NCBI RefSeq assembly: GCF_034259105.1
Contig: NZ_CP139478.1
Location: 720,001-784,000 of the forward strand
DNA: 64,000 bases
Source: Limosilactobacillus reuteri
Lineage (GTDB): Bacteria > Bacillota > Bacilli > Lactobacillales > Lactobacillaceae
Reading direction: 5' to 3'
A program made the translations under genes and the position numbers. The notes beneath the pieces were generated by a model, which had not been told where the DNA came from, searched no databases, and worked only from the letters and a program-made list of their open reading frames with translations. This document shows positions 56,412 through 64,000 of the stretch, one piece after another (the first letter of the stretch is position 1; the number at the start of each line of letters is the position of its first letter).

Positions 56412-56700
56412 CCTAATAACGTTTATTATTTCAATTGCCTTTTTAGGATTAGTGATTTGGGAAAATCGTTTGCATAGTCAACTTGGATTTTTGGCAAGTC
56501 AACGACCAGATAAAGTTACGAAGGATTTTATCCGAGTAATTCGTCAAGAGAAACGTTTGAATTGGATCTTGTGTATCTTAGCAATTATTGTTTTCATGAC
56601 GACTAGTCGTTACTCAGTTCTATTAATGAGTATTATTACAATTATTGAATTGTTATTAGTAACTCGCATGGATCGTGTAAAAAAAGAAATGATAGATTAA
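56404..56700 (+). CDS. Hypothetical small membrane protein
   Basis: About 98 residues with an N-terminal hydrophobic helix (SLITFIISIAFLGLVIW), a basic middle (RQEKRLNW) and two further hydrophobic stretches (WILCILAIIVFMT, YSVLLMSIITIIELLLV). I chose the ATG at 56404, overlapping the upstream stop and five bases after GAGGAT; the adjacent ATG at 56401 is also possible. Not recognised. Its pairing with the acidic protein suggests a shared role. Confidence 0.7.
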   Translation: MNSLITFIISIAFLGLVIWENRLHSQLGFLASQRPDKVTKDFIRVIRQEKRLNWILCILAIIVFMTTSRYSVLLMSIITIIELLLVTRMDRVKKEMID

Positions 56701-56869
56701 ATATTATTATAATAGTTAATATTTTAAGAAAGAGTAACGTTTTTTAAGAACTATCTAATAATTGCTATACGCATTTAAAAATTAATGGTAAAGTTAGAAT
56801 TGTGTATTTCACTAATTTATTATTATTTGTTTAGTTTTTAGGAACTTATTGGGAGGGTGTTTTATTTAT

Positions 56870-58312
56870 ATGAGTAAAAAAAGAACACATCATTCAAATA
56901 ACCATCGATCTCGTGGCGTTTTTGCAGGAGCAGTTAGTGCCTTGAGTTTATTAGCAGTAACAACACAAGCAGTTAATGCTGAACAGCTTACTGTTAAGTC
57001 TGGTGACACTATTTGGGGGCTTGCAAAACAACATGGACTTTCTGTTAGTGCATTAGAACAAGCAAATCCTTCGGTTAAGAAGATAAACGATAGCATCGAC
57101 TTAATTACGGTTGGTCAACAATTAACGTTGCCTACTGCTCAACATGATGCTAGCGCCGATTTGAATGCTGATGGTAGTTATACTGTTAAGCCTGGCGACA
57201 CACTTAGCTCTATTGCTGATCGTTATAATGTAACGGTTAGTCAATTAATGGCATGGAATAACCTAAGCGCTAATGACTCATTATACATTGGACAACAACT
57301 CAGTGTAACGGGTCCTGCGATCTCAATTGCTGTAAACGCACCTGTTGTAAGTGCTCCTGTTTCTGATGCGAGCGTATCAACTCAGCAACCAGTTGCTCAA
57401 TCGACAGATGCAACTTCATCAGTTCAGGTTCAAACTTCAGCAGTTGCCTCTGCTTCTGTGCCTCAACAAGATGTGGCTAGTAGCCAACTAGCAGGAACTG
57501 TTCCTAGTCAAAGTGCTGCCAATAGCAACGCAACTCTTGCAAATAACACAGCTACGGTTGCAACTGGCTCCTCAGTTGCTAATAGCGTAGTAACTGCAAC
57601 AAATGCTGCTCAAACTACTACAGCTAATACTGTTCAGGCTACTTCTACCTCAGCTGAAAATAGCGTTGCACCACAAACGCAAAACGTTGCTGTTAGTCAG
57701 GCTGCTTCAACAGCTGTAAATACGACTGCTTTATATGGACAATCATTTGTTCAAGCAGCACCAGTAGCAAGTCAAGCACCACAATCACAGACTGCCCCAG
57801 CATCACAAGCAACGGTTAACGTTCAGAACAGTAATGCTGCTGCTTCACAACAAACAACTGCTGTAACATCACAAACTCAACCGCAACAATCACAAGCGGC
57901 TGCTAGTCAACCTGCACAGCAAGCAGCAACTACTAATCAAGATTTACAACATGGTTCTGTAGTTAGCCTTGCCACTAAGATTGCTAATTCTAATAGTGTT
58001 CCATACGTATGGGGTGGTGAAAGTCTTAGTGGAATGGATTGTTCTGGATTAGTTAAGTATGTTTATGCTAATGCGGAAGGTAAGCAATTACCACACTATA
58101 CGGCAGCCCTTGAAAACTGTGTGGACCAACATCCAGTTAGTGAAGCTAAGCCAGGTGATCTTTTGTTCTGGGGTAACCATGGTTCAACTTACCATACAGC
58201 TATTTATACAGGAAATAATCAATATGTAGCAGCTGCTCACCCTGGAACTAATGTATCGACTTACACGATTAGTCCATACTTTAATCCGAGTTTTGCCGGA
58301 ACAGTTAAATAG
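56870..58312 (+). CDS. LysM-NlpC/P60 cell-wall hydrolase
   Basis: A 480-residue secreted peptidoglycan endopeptidase. The signal peptide (VFAGAVSALSLLAVTTQAVNA) ends near residue 37. Two LysM wall-binding domains follow (about 39-84, LTVKSGDTIWGLAKQHGLSV; about 101-146, YTVKPGDTLSSIADRYNVTV), then a long Ala/Ser/Gln/Thr-rich linker. The C-terminal NlpC/P60 domain holds Cys391 (MDCSGLVKYV) and His442 (STYHTAIYTG). The ATG at 56870 lies 12 bases after GGGAGGG. No terminator was clear behind it. Confidence 0.93.
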   Translation: MSKKRTHHSNNHRSRGVFAGAVSALSLLAVTTQAVNAEQLTVKSGDTIWGLAKQHGLSVSALEQANPSVKKINDSIDLITVGQQLTLPTAQHDASADLNADGSYTVKPGDTLSSIADRYNVTVSQLMAWNNLSANDSLYIGQQLSVTGPAISIAVNAPVVSAPVSDASVSTQQPVAQSTDATSSVQVQTSAVASASVPQQDVASSQLAGTVPSQSAANSNATLANNTATVATGSSVANSVVTATNAAQTTTANTVQATSTSAENSVAPQTQNVAVSQAASTAVNTTALYGQSFVQAAPVASQAPQSQTAPASQATVNVQNSNAAASQQTTAVTSQTQPQQSQAAASQPAQQAATTNQDLQHGSVVSLATKIANSNSVPYVWGGESLSGMDCSGLVKYVYANAEGKQLPHYTAALENCVDQHPVSEAKPGDLLFWGNHGSTYHTAIYTGNNQYVAAAHPGTNVSTYTISPYFNPSFAGTVK

Positions 58313-58464
58313 TTCTGATAGATTATTAGAGCTTTTTCATTAGATAGTAACAAAGATGTAACCTAAAAAAGGGTTAACATTCTTCTAAGTTCGTGTTATC
58401 TTACTTATATTGCAATTCCAGTATTGCTCTAAAAATATTTCACATTTATTGGGGAGTGTTAAAT

Positions 58465-58668
58465 ATGAGTAACAAACATGAAATTGAAGAAGATTTATAC
58501 CGTGCACAGTCCCGTTTGGATGATTTATGTAAACAAGAAGGACAGGAAAATACGGGTACTCAGACTGTTACTATTCAACCAAAGTACGGTGAAGAGATGC
58601 AATCTTTACGAGAAGAATGCAGCCAGTTACGGATTATTTTAGAAGCCATGGAAGCTTCTGAAGATTAA
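58465..58668 (+). CDS. Hypothetical small acidic protein
   Basis: A 67-residue, acidic, probably helical protein (EIEEDLYRAQSRLDDLCKQEG and LREECSQLRIILEAMEASED). The ATG at 58465 follows GGGGAGTG by about 8 bases. No known family was recognised and no partner is evident from the surroundings: upstream is the wall hydrolase, and a shared terminator lies downstream. An in-frame TTG at 58393 lacks a ribosome site. Confidence 0.7.
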   Translation: MSNKHEIEEDLYRAQSRLDDLCKQEGQENTGTQTVTIQPKYGEEMQSLREECSQLRIILEAMEASED

Positions 58669-58686
58669 TAAAATAAAAAGATTAAC

Positions 58687-58737
58687 AAAAAAGCAGTAAG
58701 CGCTAGAAGAAATCTCTCCTGTGCTTACTGCTTTTAA
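58687..58737. terminator. Bidirectional terminator
   Basis: AAAAAAGCAGTAAGC pairs with GCTTACTGCTTTT over a loop of about 21 nt. It separates the small acidic gene from the convergent lipid kinase gene. Confidence 0.8.
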
Positions 58738-58738
58738 C

Positions 58739-59686
58739 TTATTTTTCTATTGTTTGCCAAATTGGATATTGACTAATGTCTAAGGTGAGGTCGATAAAAC
58801 GATTACCAATCTCTTCTCCATCAGTTTGACTAAATTCTAGTGAAGTAGTTGTGATGTGGAGATTATCGCTTTGGAAGTGGTGGACAAATTTTGATTGGTC
58901 TAACTTACCCCGGGCTAACTGCAGCAATTGCCAAATTGTCATAGGCCAACCTTTTCGTTCAGCAATGACTAATTCCAAGGATGGTTTCTTTAATGAAGCA
59001 TTTGGTGCGACCTTAAATCCGCCACCGATAAATGGATGATTGCTGGTAATTGCGATATAAGCTTTAGGAAAAATAAAGCGTTCACGCCCAGATTGAATCA
59101 TCAAGGTAAAGGGCTCTTGATCATAGATTACTCCAATTGCCTTTTGGAGGTAGGTGAAACGCCCGATATGATTTTTCTTGTGATGAGCCTTGAATGTATT
59201 AGCACGACTAACAATTGCCGCGTCAAAACCAATTCCTAAATTATTAAGAAAATAGCCTTCTTCACCCCGAATCGCCTCATGATAATGACCAATGTTAATT
59301 TTTTGTGGTGCGTCTGCAGTTAAAATTTGATCTAGTGCCCTTTGTGGATGCATAGAAATCCCGTAACCGCGGGCAAAATCATTTCCTGTCCCAGCAGGAA
59401 TATATCCAACCGCAAGTGGTTCTTTATTCAATCGCTTGGCCGTCTTCATAAGTCCATTAACAACTTGATGTAGCGTACCATCACCACCAATCGCAATGAC
59501 AATTGTTGATCTCGCATTATGGGATTGGGCGATTTGGCTGGCAAGGTATTCTCCATGATTAGGATACTTAGTTGTTTCCATGTGATAATCAATTTGTTGT
59601 TGATCTAAGACCGGTTTGATTGACGACCATGCCTTTTCTGCATTGCCATTACCAGCATGACGGTTGAGGATGATTGAATAATTCAT
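58739..59686 (-). CDS. Diacylglycerol kinase-family lipid kinase
   Basis: A 315-residue soluble lipid kinase (DagK/YegS type). The N-terminal YSIILNRHAGNGNAEKAW and the ATP-binding VIAIGGDGTLHQVVNGL, with IPAGTGNDFARGYGI, are diagnostic. It would phosphorylate diacylglycerol released during lipoteichoic acid synthesis, returning it to the phospholipid pool; undecaprenol or other lipids are possible substrates. The ATG at 59686 follows GGAGG; an in-frame ATG 27 bases earlier overlaps that site. Confidence 0.9.
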   Translation of the reverse strand: MNYSIILNRHAGNGNAEKAWSSIKPVLDQQQIDYHMETTKYPNHGEYLASQIAQSHNARSTIVIAIGGDGTLHQVVNGLMKTAKRLNKEPLAVGYIPAGTGNDFARGYGISMHPQRALDQILTADAPQKINIGHYHEAIRGEEGYFLNNLGIGFDAAIVSRANTFKAHHKKNHIGRFTYLQKAIGVIYDQEPFTLMIQSGRERFIFPKAYIAITSNHPFIGGGFKVAPNASLKKPSLELVIAERKGWPMTIWQLLQLARGKLDQSKFVHHFQSDNLHITTTSLEFSQTDGEEIGNRFIDLTLDISQYPIWQTIEK

Positions 59687-59768
59687 CAATATTCCTCCTT
59701 TGAATGGTGCCAAAAAGCAAAAATAATATAATTAATTCAGTATTTTTCTAATGTTCATAAGAAAGTTG

Positions 59769-59802
59769 GAGGCTGAGAAAAACAAGCGTTTTTCTCAGCC
59801 TC
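59769..59802. terminator. Terminator between rpoY and the lipid kinase
   Basis: GAGGCTGAGAAAA and TTTTCTCAGCCTC form a 13-14 bp stem with a 6-nt loop. It reads as the terminator of rpoY on the minus strand. Confidence 0.8.
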
Positions 59803-59819
59803 TGTTAATGATTAAAAGC

Positions 59820-60032
59820 TTAGAACGTCGTCAACTTAAAATTAGGGTTTTGCTTTTCGTAAGCAAGGGCCTTTTCATCAAGTTGTTCTACAAATTCAAT
59901 ATTGTAGTCAGTGTTGTGTTCAACCATTAAAAGTGCTTCAGCTTCTGAATCAGCTTCAATATACAATGATTGAGTATTTTCACGAACTGGGCGTTTTGTC
60001 TTATCAGCTTGGTAGTATACTTTAAAAGTCAT
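59820..60032 (-). CDS. rpoY: RNA polymerase epsilon subunit RpoY
   Basis: A 70-residue small auxiliary subunit of Firmicute RNA polymerase (DUF1447). The family start FKVYYQADKTKRPVRENTQS is clear, followed by LYIEADSEAEALLMVEHNTD and FVEQLDEKALAYEK. It binds near the jaw of the core enzyme and resembles phage Gp2. It usually stands before rnjA; here its stop is followed by a terminator and an unrelated lipid kinase. RBS AAGGAG lies about 8 bases upstream of the ATG. Confidence 0.93.
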   Translation of the reverse strand: MTFKVYYQADKTKRPVRENTQSLYIEADSEAEALLMVEHNTDYNIEFVEQLDEKALAYEKQNPNFKLTTF

Positions 60033-60167
60033 ACTGTTAAAAACTCCTTAATTAAAGATATTATGCAGTAATTTACTTTATTATTCTATCACAGATGACC
60101 AAAAGTGTCTTAAATTTTCCTAACATGGTATTATTAAATAAAGGTAAAGGCCAACGAGGTGATAGTC

Positions 60168-60644
60168 ATGGTTATATTCTTAATCTGTATTTTAGCAGCA
60201 ATAATTGTTATTGCTCTTTATTTAACGATCCATCGCGTATTTCTTAAGCGAGCAACGATGATGGTACAGAAAAATGCTCAAGACGTTACTGATGCAGCGT
60301 TAAATACTAGTTTGAAAGAAATGTTACATTGGAATAAAAATCTGAATTCTCAAATTGTTGCCGATGTTTGGGGAAAAGGTGTGCTTGCTTTTGAATACCA
60401 TTTTGATTATAAAAAAGAAAATATTAATCTTGATGATTTCACACGTCAAAAACTAGCAGCGAAACTTGATGAATATGCAAAACAACATCATTTAAAGATG
60501 GCTCCCAATGCCGCTCAACCGTTTATTATAACCGATTGGTGGAAATATGAGGGGATTTTGCATATCGATATTGCCTATTTGATAAATGAAGCAACTGTTG
60601 AGTACATTGAAGATTTAGAAAAATTAAATCAAAATAGCAATTAG
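60168..60644 (+). CDS. Hypothetical single-span membrane protein
   Basis: A 158-residue protein with an N-terminal membrane helix (VIFLICILAAIIVIALYLTI) and a cytoplasmic or wall-facing domain with a mixed alpha/beta look (VWGKGVLAFEYHFDYKKENI, LHIDIAYLINEATVEYIEDL). Unrecognised. The ATG at 60168 is placed by GAGGTGA; a GTG within that site is rejected. It lies between rpoY (divergent) and def (convergent), and its terminator is shared with def. Confidence 0.72.
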   Translation: MVIFLICILAAIIVIALYLTIHRVFLKRATMMVQKNAQDVTDAALNTSLKEMLHWNKNLNSQIVADVWGKGVLAFEYHFDYKKENINLDDFTRQKLAAKLDEYAKQHHLKMAPNAAQPFIITDWWKYEGILHIDIAYLINEATVEYIEDLEKLNQNSN

Positions 60645-60646
60645 TT

Positions 60647-60689
60647 AAAATGGCCGGGAGAAAGTGTGGTTTTCTCTCGACCATTTTTT
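60647..60689. terminator. Bidirectional terminator between the membrane protein and def
   Basis: AAAATGGCCGGGAGAAA pairs with TTTTCTCTCGACCATTTT (one mismatch, one wobble) over a 6-nt loop, with a T-run on the plus strand. Confidence 0.82.
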
Positions 60690-60696
60690 ATAAAAA

Positions 60697-61257
60697 TTAA
60701 CTAATCATCACTGTATCTGCAGGCGCCTCAAATGGTTGATCTTTATTAATATGATCGTAAAATAGCACCCCATGCAAATGGTCAATTTCATGCTGACAAA
60801 CAATTGCTGGGTAATGCTTTAATCGTACCTTATGCGTTTCACCATTAACGTCTTGATAACGTAATGTGATGCGGTCATGTCGTGGTACGTAGCCAGGTAC
60901 ATCTTTGTCAACTGAAAGACAACCTTCACCTTCAGTAAGAGCACCATATTGAACCGATTCACTGACGATTACTGGATTAATAATAACGTCCTTAAATAAG
61001 GGCTTTTCATCTTCATCAGGTGCAGGAACAAGGACAGCAGCCATTTGCTTTGAAACACCAACTTGAGGAGCAGCAAGGCCAACTCCAGCTCGTAACTTGT
61101 ATTTTTCACATAATTCAGGATCTTGACTTACTTCTAAGTATTTCATCATATCCTTTGCTAATTTTTGGTCTTCATCAGATAGGGGAAATGAGACCTTAGC
61201 AGCTCGTTTACGTAAAACGGGATTGCCGTCACGGGTAATATCTTTCATTAAATACAT
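60697..61257 (-). CDS. def: Peptide deformylase
   Basis: A 186-residue metalloenzyme that removes formyl from nascent proteins. Motif 1 is [10 protein letters not shown] (about 58-67), motif 2 EGCLSV with metal ligand Cys113, and motif 3 HEIDHLHG with His156, Glu157 and His160. Its length and inserts are typical of the Gram-positive type II enzymes. The ATG at 61257 lies about 10 bases after GGAGG; a second in-frame ATG three codons later is less well placed. Confidence 0.95.
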   Translation of the reverse strand: MYLMKDITRDGNPVLRKRAAKVSFPLSDEDQKLAKDMMKYLEVSQDPELCEKYKLRAGVGLAAPQVGVSKQMAAVLVPAPDEDEKPLFKDVIINPVIVSESVQYGALTEGEGCLSVDKDVPGYVPRHDRITLRYQDVNGETHKVRLKHYPAIVCQHEIDHLHGVLFYDHINKDQPFEAPADTVMIS

Positions 61258-61415
61258 TACTCACTATGCCTCCATATAAAAATTCAGTCATATTATAGTC
61301 TATCATAACTATTTAAAATTGCTAATGAATATGAGGGTAACAATAGTTAACTATGAATTTTGAAAAAATGTATAGTTCATTTGGACCATTTTAACAATTC
61401 TGTCCATTAAGCTTA

Positions 61416-61429
61416 TGAAAGCGCTTGTA
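61416..61429 (+). promoter_or_regulatory. cre-like catabolite site at the pdh promoter
   Basis: TGAAAGCGCTTGTA matches the CcpA consensus TGWAANCGNTNWCA at all but one position (T for C near the end). It overlaps the -35, so CcpA binding would block the polymerase. Confidence 0.6.
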
Positions 61430-61452
61430 TTATTTGGACGATCGGTTATACT
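61425..61452 (+). promoter_or_regulatory. Promoter of the pdh operon
   Basis: TTGTAT (61425-61430) and TATACT (61447-61452) are 16 bp apart, about 60 bases upstream of pdhA. Confidence 0.5.
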
Positions 61453-61462
61453 ATAAATGTAG

Positions 61463-61478
61463 GTAAGCAATCGCTTAC
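61463..61478 (+). repeat. Palindrome in the pdh leader
   Basis: GTAAGC (61463-61468) and GCTTAC (61473-61478) enclose AATC. It sits around the expected transcription start and may be an operator for a second regulator. Confidence 0.5.
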
Positions 61479-61513
61479 ATGATGTTAATTGGATTTGGAA
61501 AGGAATGTTGAAT

Positions 61514-62620
61514 ATGGCCAATACCAAAGCTGTCAATTTTGCTGAGATTAAAGCCAATGAAGGGGTACCTTATGCAAAACCCGTACAAATTCTTGATAAC
61601 GACGGAAATGTTGTTAACGAAGAATTAATGGCTAATTTCAGTGATGAATTATTAGTTGACTTAATGAAAAAAATGGTTTGGGAACGTGCCTTGCATGAAC
61701 AAACAATGAGTTTCTCAAAGCAAGGTCGATTAGGCTTCTATGCTCCAACTTGGGGTGAAGAAGCTTCTGAAATGGGAACAGCTGCTGCATTTAAGAAGCA
61801 AGACTTCCTTTTCCCTGCTTATCGTGATTTGCCACAATTAATTCAACATGGAGCAACTGTTGCTCAAATGTACTTATGGTCAAAGGGACACATCAAAGGT
61901 AACCTTTTTGATGCACGTGCTCTCCGGCCACAAATCATTATCGGAGCACAGATGGTCGAAATGGCTGGTGGTGCTCTTGGAATTAAGAAGAATGGTGAGA
62001 AAGACACTGTTGCCTATGCTTACACTGGTGAAGGTGGAAGTTCACAAGGTGATACTTATGAAGGAATGAACTTTGCTGGTGCATTCCAAGTACCTGGTGT
62101 ATTTATTATTCAAAATAATGGATGGGCTATTTCGTTCCCACGAAAGCTCCAAACTGAAGCACAAACAATTGCCCAAAAGGCTGTTGCTGCTGGAATTCCA
62201 GGTGTTCAAGTTGATGGAATGGATGTCCTTGCATGTTATGAAGTTGCAAAAGAAGCTCGTGAATTTGCTGCTGCCGGTAATGGACCAGTGCTAATCGAAA
62301 CATTAACATACCGGTTCGGTGCTCACAGTTCAGCAGGTGATGATCCTACTCGTTACCGGACTGAGGATGAAACAAAGCCATGGTTTGATAAAGATCCATT
62401 GATTCGTCTTCGCAAGTACCTAACGAAAAAGGGACTTTGGTCTGAAGAAGAAGAACAAAAATATGCTGATGAATGCAAACAAAGCTTTAAAGAAGCGATG
62501 AAAGAAGCTGACTCAGTAGAACCTGAAAAAGTTAGCGATATGTTGAAGCGGACGTTTGAAGTACCAACTCCAGACATTAAAGAACAAATTAAGAAGTACG
62601 AAGAAAAGGAGTCGAAGTAA
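61514..62620 (+). CDS. pdhA: Pyruvate dehydrogenase E1 alpha subunit
   Basis: A 368-residue subunit of the thiamine-diphosphate E1 that decarboxylates pyruvate. GEEASEMGTAAAFKKQDF and FPAYRDLP precede the ThDP motif (TGEGGSSQGDTYEGMNFAG, then NNGWAIS). The phosphorylation-loop equivalent is YRFGAHSSAGDDPTRYRTED. The ATG at 61514 is ten bases after AAAGGA; an ATG three codons earlier is the alternative. It is the first gene of the pdh operon, two bases before pdhB. Confidence 0.95.
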   Translation: MANTKAVNFAEIKANEGVPYAKPVQILDNDGNVVNEELMANFSDELLVDLMKKMVWERALHEQTMSFSKQGRLGFYAPTWGEEASEMGTAAAFKKQDFLFPAYRDLPQLIQHGATVAQMYLWSKGHIKGNLFDARALRPQIIIGAQMVEMAGGALGIKKNGEKDTVAYAYTGEGGSSQGDTYEGMNFAGAFQVPGVFIIQNNGWAISFPRKLQTEAQTIAQKAVAAGIPGVQVDGMDVLACYEVAKEAREFAAAGNGPVLIETLTYRFGAHSSAGDDPTRYRTEDETKPWFDKDPLIRLRKYLTKKGLWSEEEEQKYADECKQSFKEAMKEADSVEPEKVSDMLKRTFEVPTPDIKEQIKKYEEKESK

Positions 62621-62622
62621 TC

Positions 62623-63600
62623 ATGGCTAAAAAGACTTATATCAAAGCTATTACTGAAGGTATTGACATCGCTTTAGCCGAAGATCCTAAGACTTTAGTA
62701 TTCGGTGAAGATGTTGGTAAAAACGGTGGTGTTTTCCGTGCTACTAATGGTCTTCAAGAAAAATACGGTGTTGATCGAGTATTTAGTACCCCTCTTGCCG
62801 AATCAGGTATTTTAGGAATGTCAATTGGTTTAGCAGTAACTGGCTGGCGTCCAGTACCAGAAATTCAATTCATGGGCTTTACTTTTGAAGCAATGGATTC
62901 TATCGCTGCTCAAATGTCACGGATTCGTTTCCAATACAATGGAACTAAGCATGCACCAATTACTATTCGGACTCCTTATGGTGGTGGTACTCATACTGCT
63001 GAATTGCACGGGGATGATCTTGAAAACTTCTTCGTTGGTATTCCAGGATTACGGGTTGTTGCACCAAGTTCTGCCTATGATGCTAAGGGCTTGATTATTT
63101 CTGCAATTGAAAATAACGATCCAGTTCTTTTCCTTGAAAACCTTCGTCTCTATCGTTCAGTCAAAGGTGAAGTTCCTGATGACAAGTATACTGTTCCGTT
63201 GGACAAAGCAAATGTTGTTCAAGAAGGTACTGATATTACAATTATCGCTTATGGCGGTGAAGTATCAGAAGCACAAAAAGCTGCTAAGAAATTAGCTAAG
63301 GACAATATTTCTGCTGAGATTATCGACTTGCGTTCTCTTTACCCACTTGATACTGACACGATCTTTGAATCAATTAAGAAGACGCACCGAGTAGTTATTG
63401 TTCAAGAAGCACAAAAGATGGCTGGTGTTGGTGCCCAAGTTGCATCAGCTATTTCAGAAGGTGCAATTATGTACCTTGATGCTCCTGTTACTCGGGTTGC
63501 TGCTCCTAACTCAGTATATCCATTCCCACAAGCTGAAAATGTTTGGCTTCCAGGTGCGCGTGATATTGAGGATGCCGTACGGGAAGTAATTAATTACTAA
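62623..63600 (+). CDS. pdhB: Pyruvate dehydrogenase E1 beta subunit
   Basis: A 325-residue partner of PdhA that completes the thiamine-diphosphate active site. VFGEDVGKNGGVFRATNGL, FSTPLAESGILGMSIGLAV and EIQFMGFTFEAMD are typical, and the C-terminal half holds IDLRSLYPLDTDTI and RVAAPNSVYPFPQAE. Length is normal. RBS AAAGGAG lies inside the end of pdhA, so the two subunits are translationally coupled. The E2 gene begins 31 bases after its stop. Confidence 0.96.
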   Translation: MAKKTYIKAITEGIDIALAEDPKTLVFGEDVGKNGGVFRATNGLQEKYGVDRVFSTPLAESGILGMSIGLAVTGWRPVPEIQFMGFTFEAMDSIAAQMSRIRFQYNGTKHAPITIRTPYGGGTHTAELHGDDLENFFVGIPGLRVVAPSSAYDAKGLIISAIENNDPVLFLENLRLYRSVKGEVPDDKYTVPLDKANVVQEGTDITIIAYGGEVSEAQKAAKKLAKDNISAEIIDLRSLYPLDTDTIFESIKKTHRVVIVQEAQKMAGVGAQVASAISEGAIMYLDAPVTRVAAPNSVYPFPQAENVWLPGARDIEDAVREVINY

Positions 63601-63631
63601 AAGTACGGAATAGAAAGGGTGTTAATACGAT

Positions 63632-64000
63632 ATGGCATACATTTTTAGACTACCAGAAATGGGAGAAGGATTAACTGAAGGTGATGTTGCTTCTTGGCTC
63701 GTTAAAGAAGGAGAAGCAATTAAAGCTGATGATCCTTTAATTGAAATTCAAACTGATAAATCAACTACTCAATTGGTATCTCCAGTTGATGGAACTGTCA
63801 AAAAATTATTTGTAAAAGAAGACGACCATGTTGAAAAAGGCGACAAGCTCGCTGAAATTGATGATGGTAAGCCTGGTATTAGTACAAACGTCGAAAGTGA
63901 AGACGATGATGATGAAACTGATGCAGGCAGTGAAGAAGCTACCGAAAGTGAAGAATCCACGGCTCCAGCTGCAGATTCCCCTTCAGAAGATAATTCTTCA
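63632..64000 (+). CDS. pdhC: Pyruvate dehydrogenase E2 (dihydrolipoyl acetyltransferase), cut by window end
   Basis: The first 123 residues are visible. The lipoyl domain (about 1-80) begins YIFRLPEMGEGLTEGDVASW, and the lipoylated lysine is Lys43 in QTDKST. A Glu/Asp/Ser/Ala-rich linker follows to the window edge (SEDDDDETDAGSEEATESEE). The peripheral-subunit-binding and acyltransferase domains should lie to the right. The ATG follows AAAGGGTG by about 11 bases. It transfers acetyl groups to CoA within the complex. Confidence 0.95.
   Translation, partial: MAYIFRLPEMGEGLTEGDVASWLVKEGEAIKADDPLIEIQTDKSTTQLVSPVDGTVKKLFVKEDDHVEKGDKLAEIDDGKPGISTNVESEDDDDETDAGSEEATESEESTAPAADSPSEDNSS

Overview
The window is about 39% G+C by eye and carries a dcw cell-division cluster, a YSIRK/LPXTG surface protein, RpoY, a T-box and an L-box. 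Together these point to a low-GC Firmicute of the family Lactobacillaceae. Gene order and protein sequences look most like Limosilactobacillus (reuteri group); that species-level statement is recognition, not a computed result. No tRNA, rRNA, CRISPR array or prophage was recognised.

Left edge (1-5.2 kb) is a mobile-element scrapyard: the 3' three-quarters of a group IIC intron with a nonsense-mutated reverse transcriptase, an IS66-family element gutted and occupied by an IS30-family element, a frameshifted IS200/IS605 tnpA, and the 5' stub of an IS1182-family transposase. 5.2-10.9 kb returns to chromosomal genes: a lactonase-family protein (minus strand), rlmA, a structured RNA/terminator element, trmL, ftsK, a 39-residue DUF4044-type membrane peptide and a hypothetical membrane protein. 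A full-length second copy of the group IIC intron (10947-12856) sits directly behind an intrinsic terminator and directly against the promoter of mraZ.

12.9-29.5 kb is the complete dcw cluster and its usual extension: mraZ, rsmH, ftsL, pbp2x-type ftsI, mraY, murD, murG, divIB, ftsA, ftsZ, sepF, yggT, ylmH, divIVA, then a T-box-controlled ileS. Together these make lipid II and build the septal ring. 29.5-39.1 kb is housekeeping: a cold-shock protein, Nudix hydrolase, MTA/SAH nucleosidase, a cysteine desulfurase with a DUF1831 protein and mnmA (tRNA thiolation), a histidine phosphatase, a TPR protein, RecD2-type helicase and PRPP synthase. A large LPXTG surface protein (39.3-43.4 kb) is interrupted by a 5-bp tandem duplication that shifts the frame ahead of its cell-wall anchor.

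43.4-53.5 kb holds a complete acetyl-type diaminopimelate/lysine pathway. lysC and dapF are on the minus strand. Divergently, behind a lysine riboswitch, lie lysA-dapD-dapL-dapA-dapB-patA-asd. A second IS30-family copy (53512-54584), inverted relative to the first and flanked by a 3-bp AAT duplication, lies between asd and its terminator. The last 9.4 kb has glycerate kinase, two small unknown genes, a LysM-NlpC/P60 wall hydrolase, a lipid kinase, rpoY, a small membrane protein, peptide deformylase and the start of the pyruvate dehydrogenase operon pdhA-pdhB-pdhC (pdhC cut by the window edge), preceded by a cre-like site and a palindrome.
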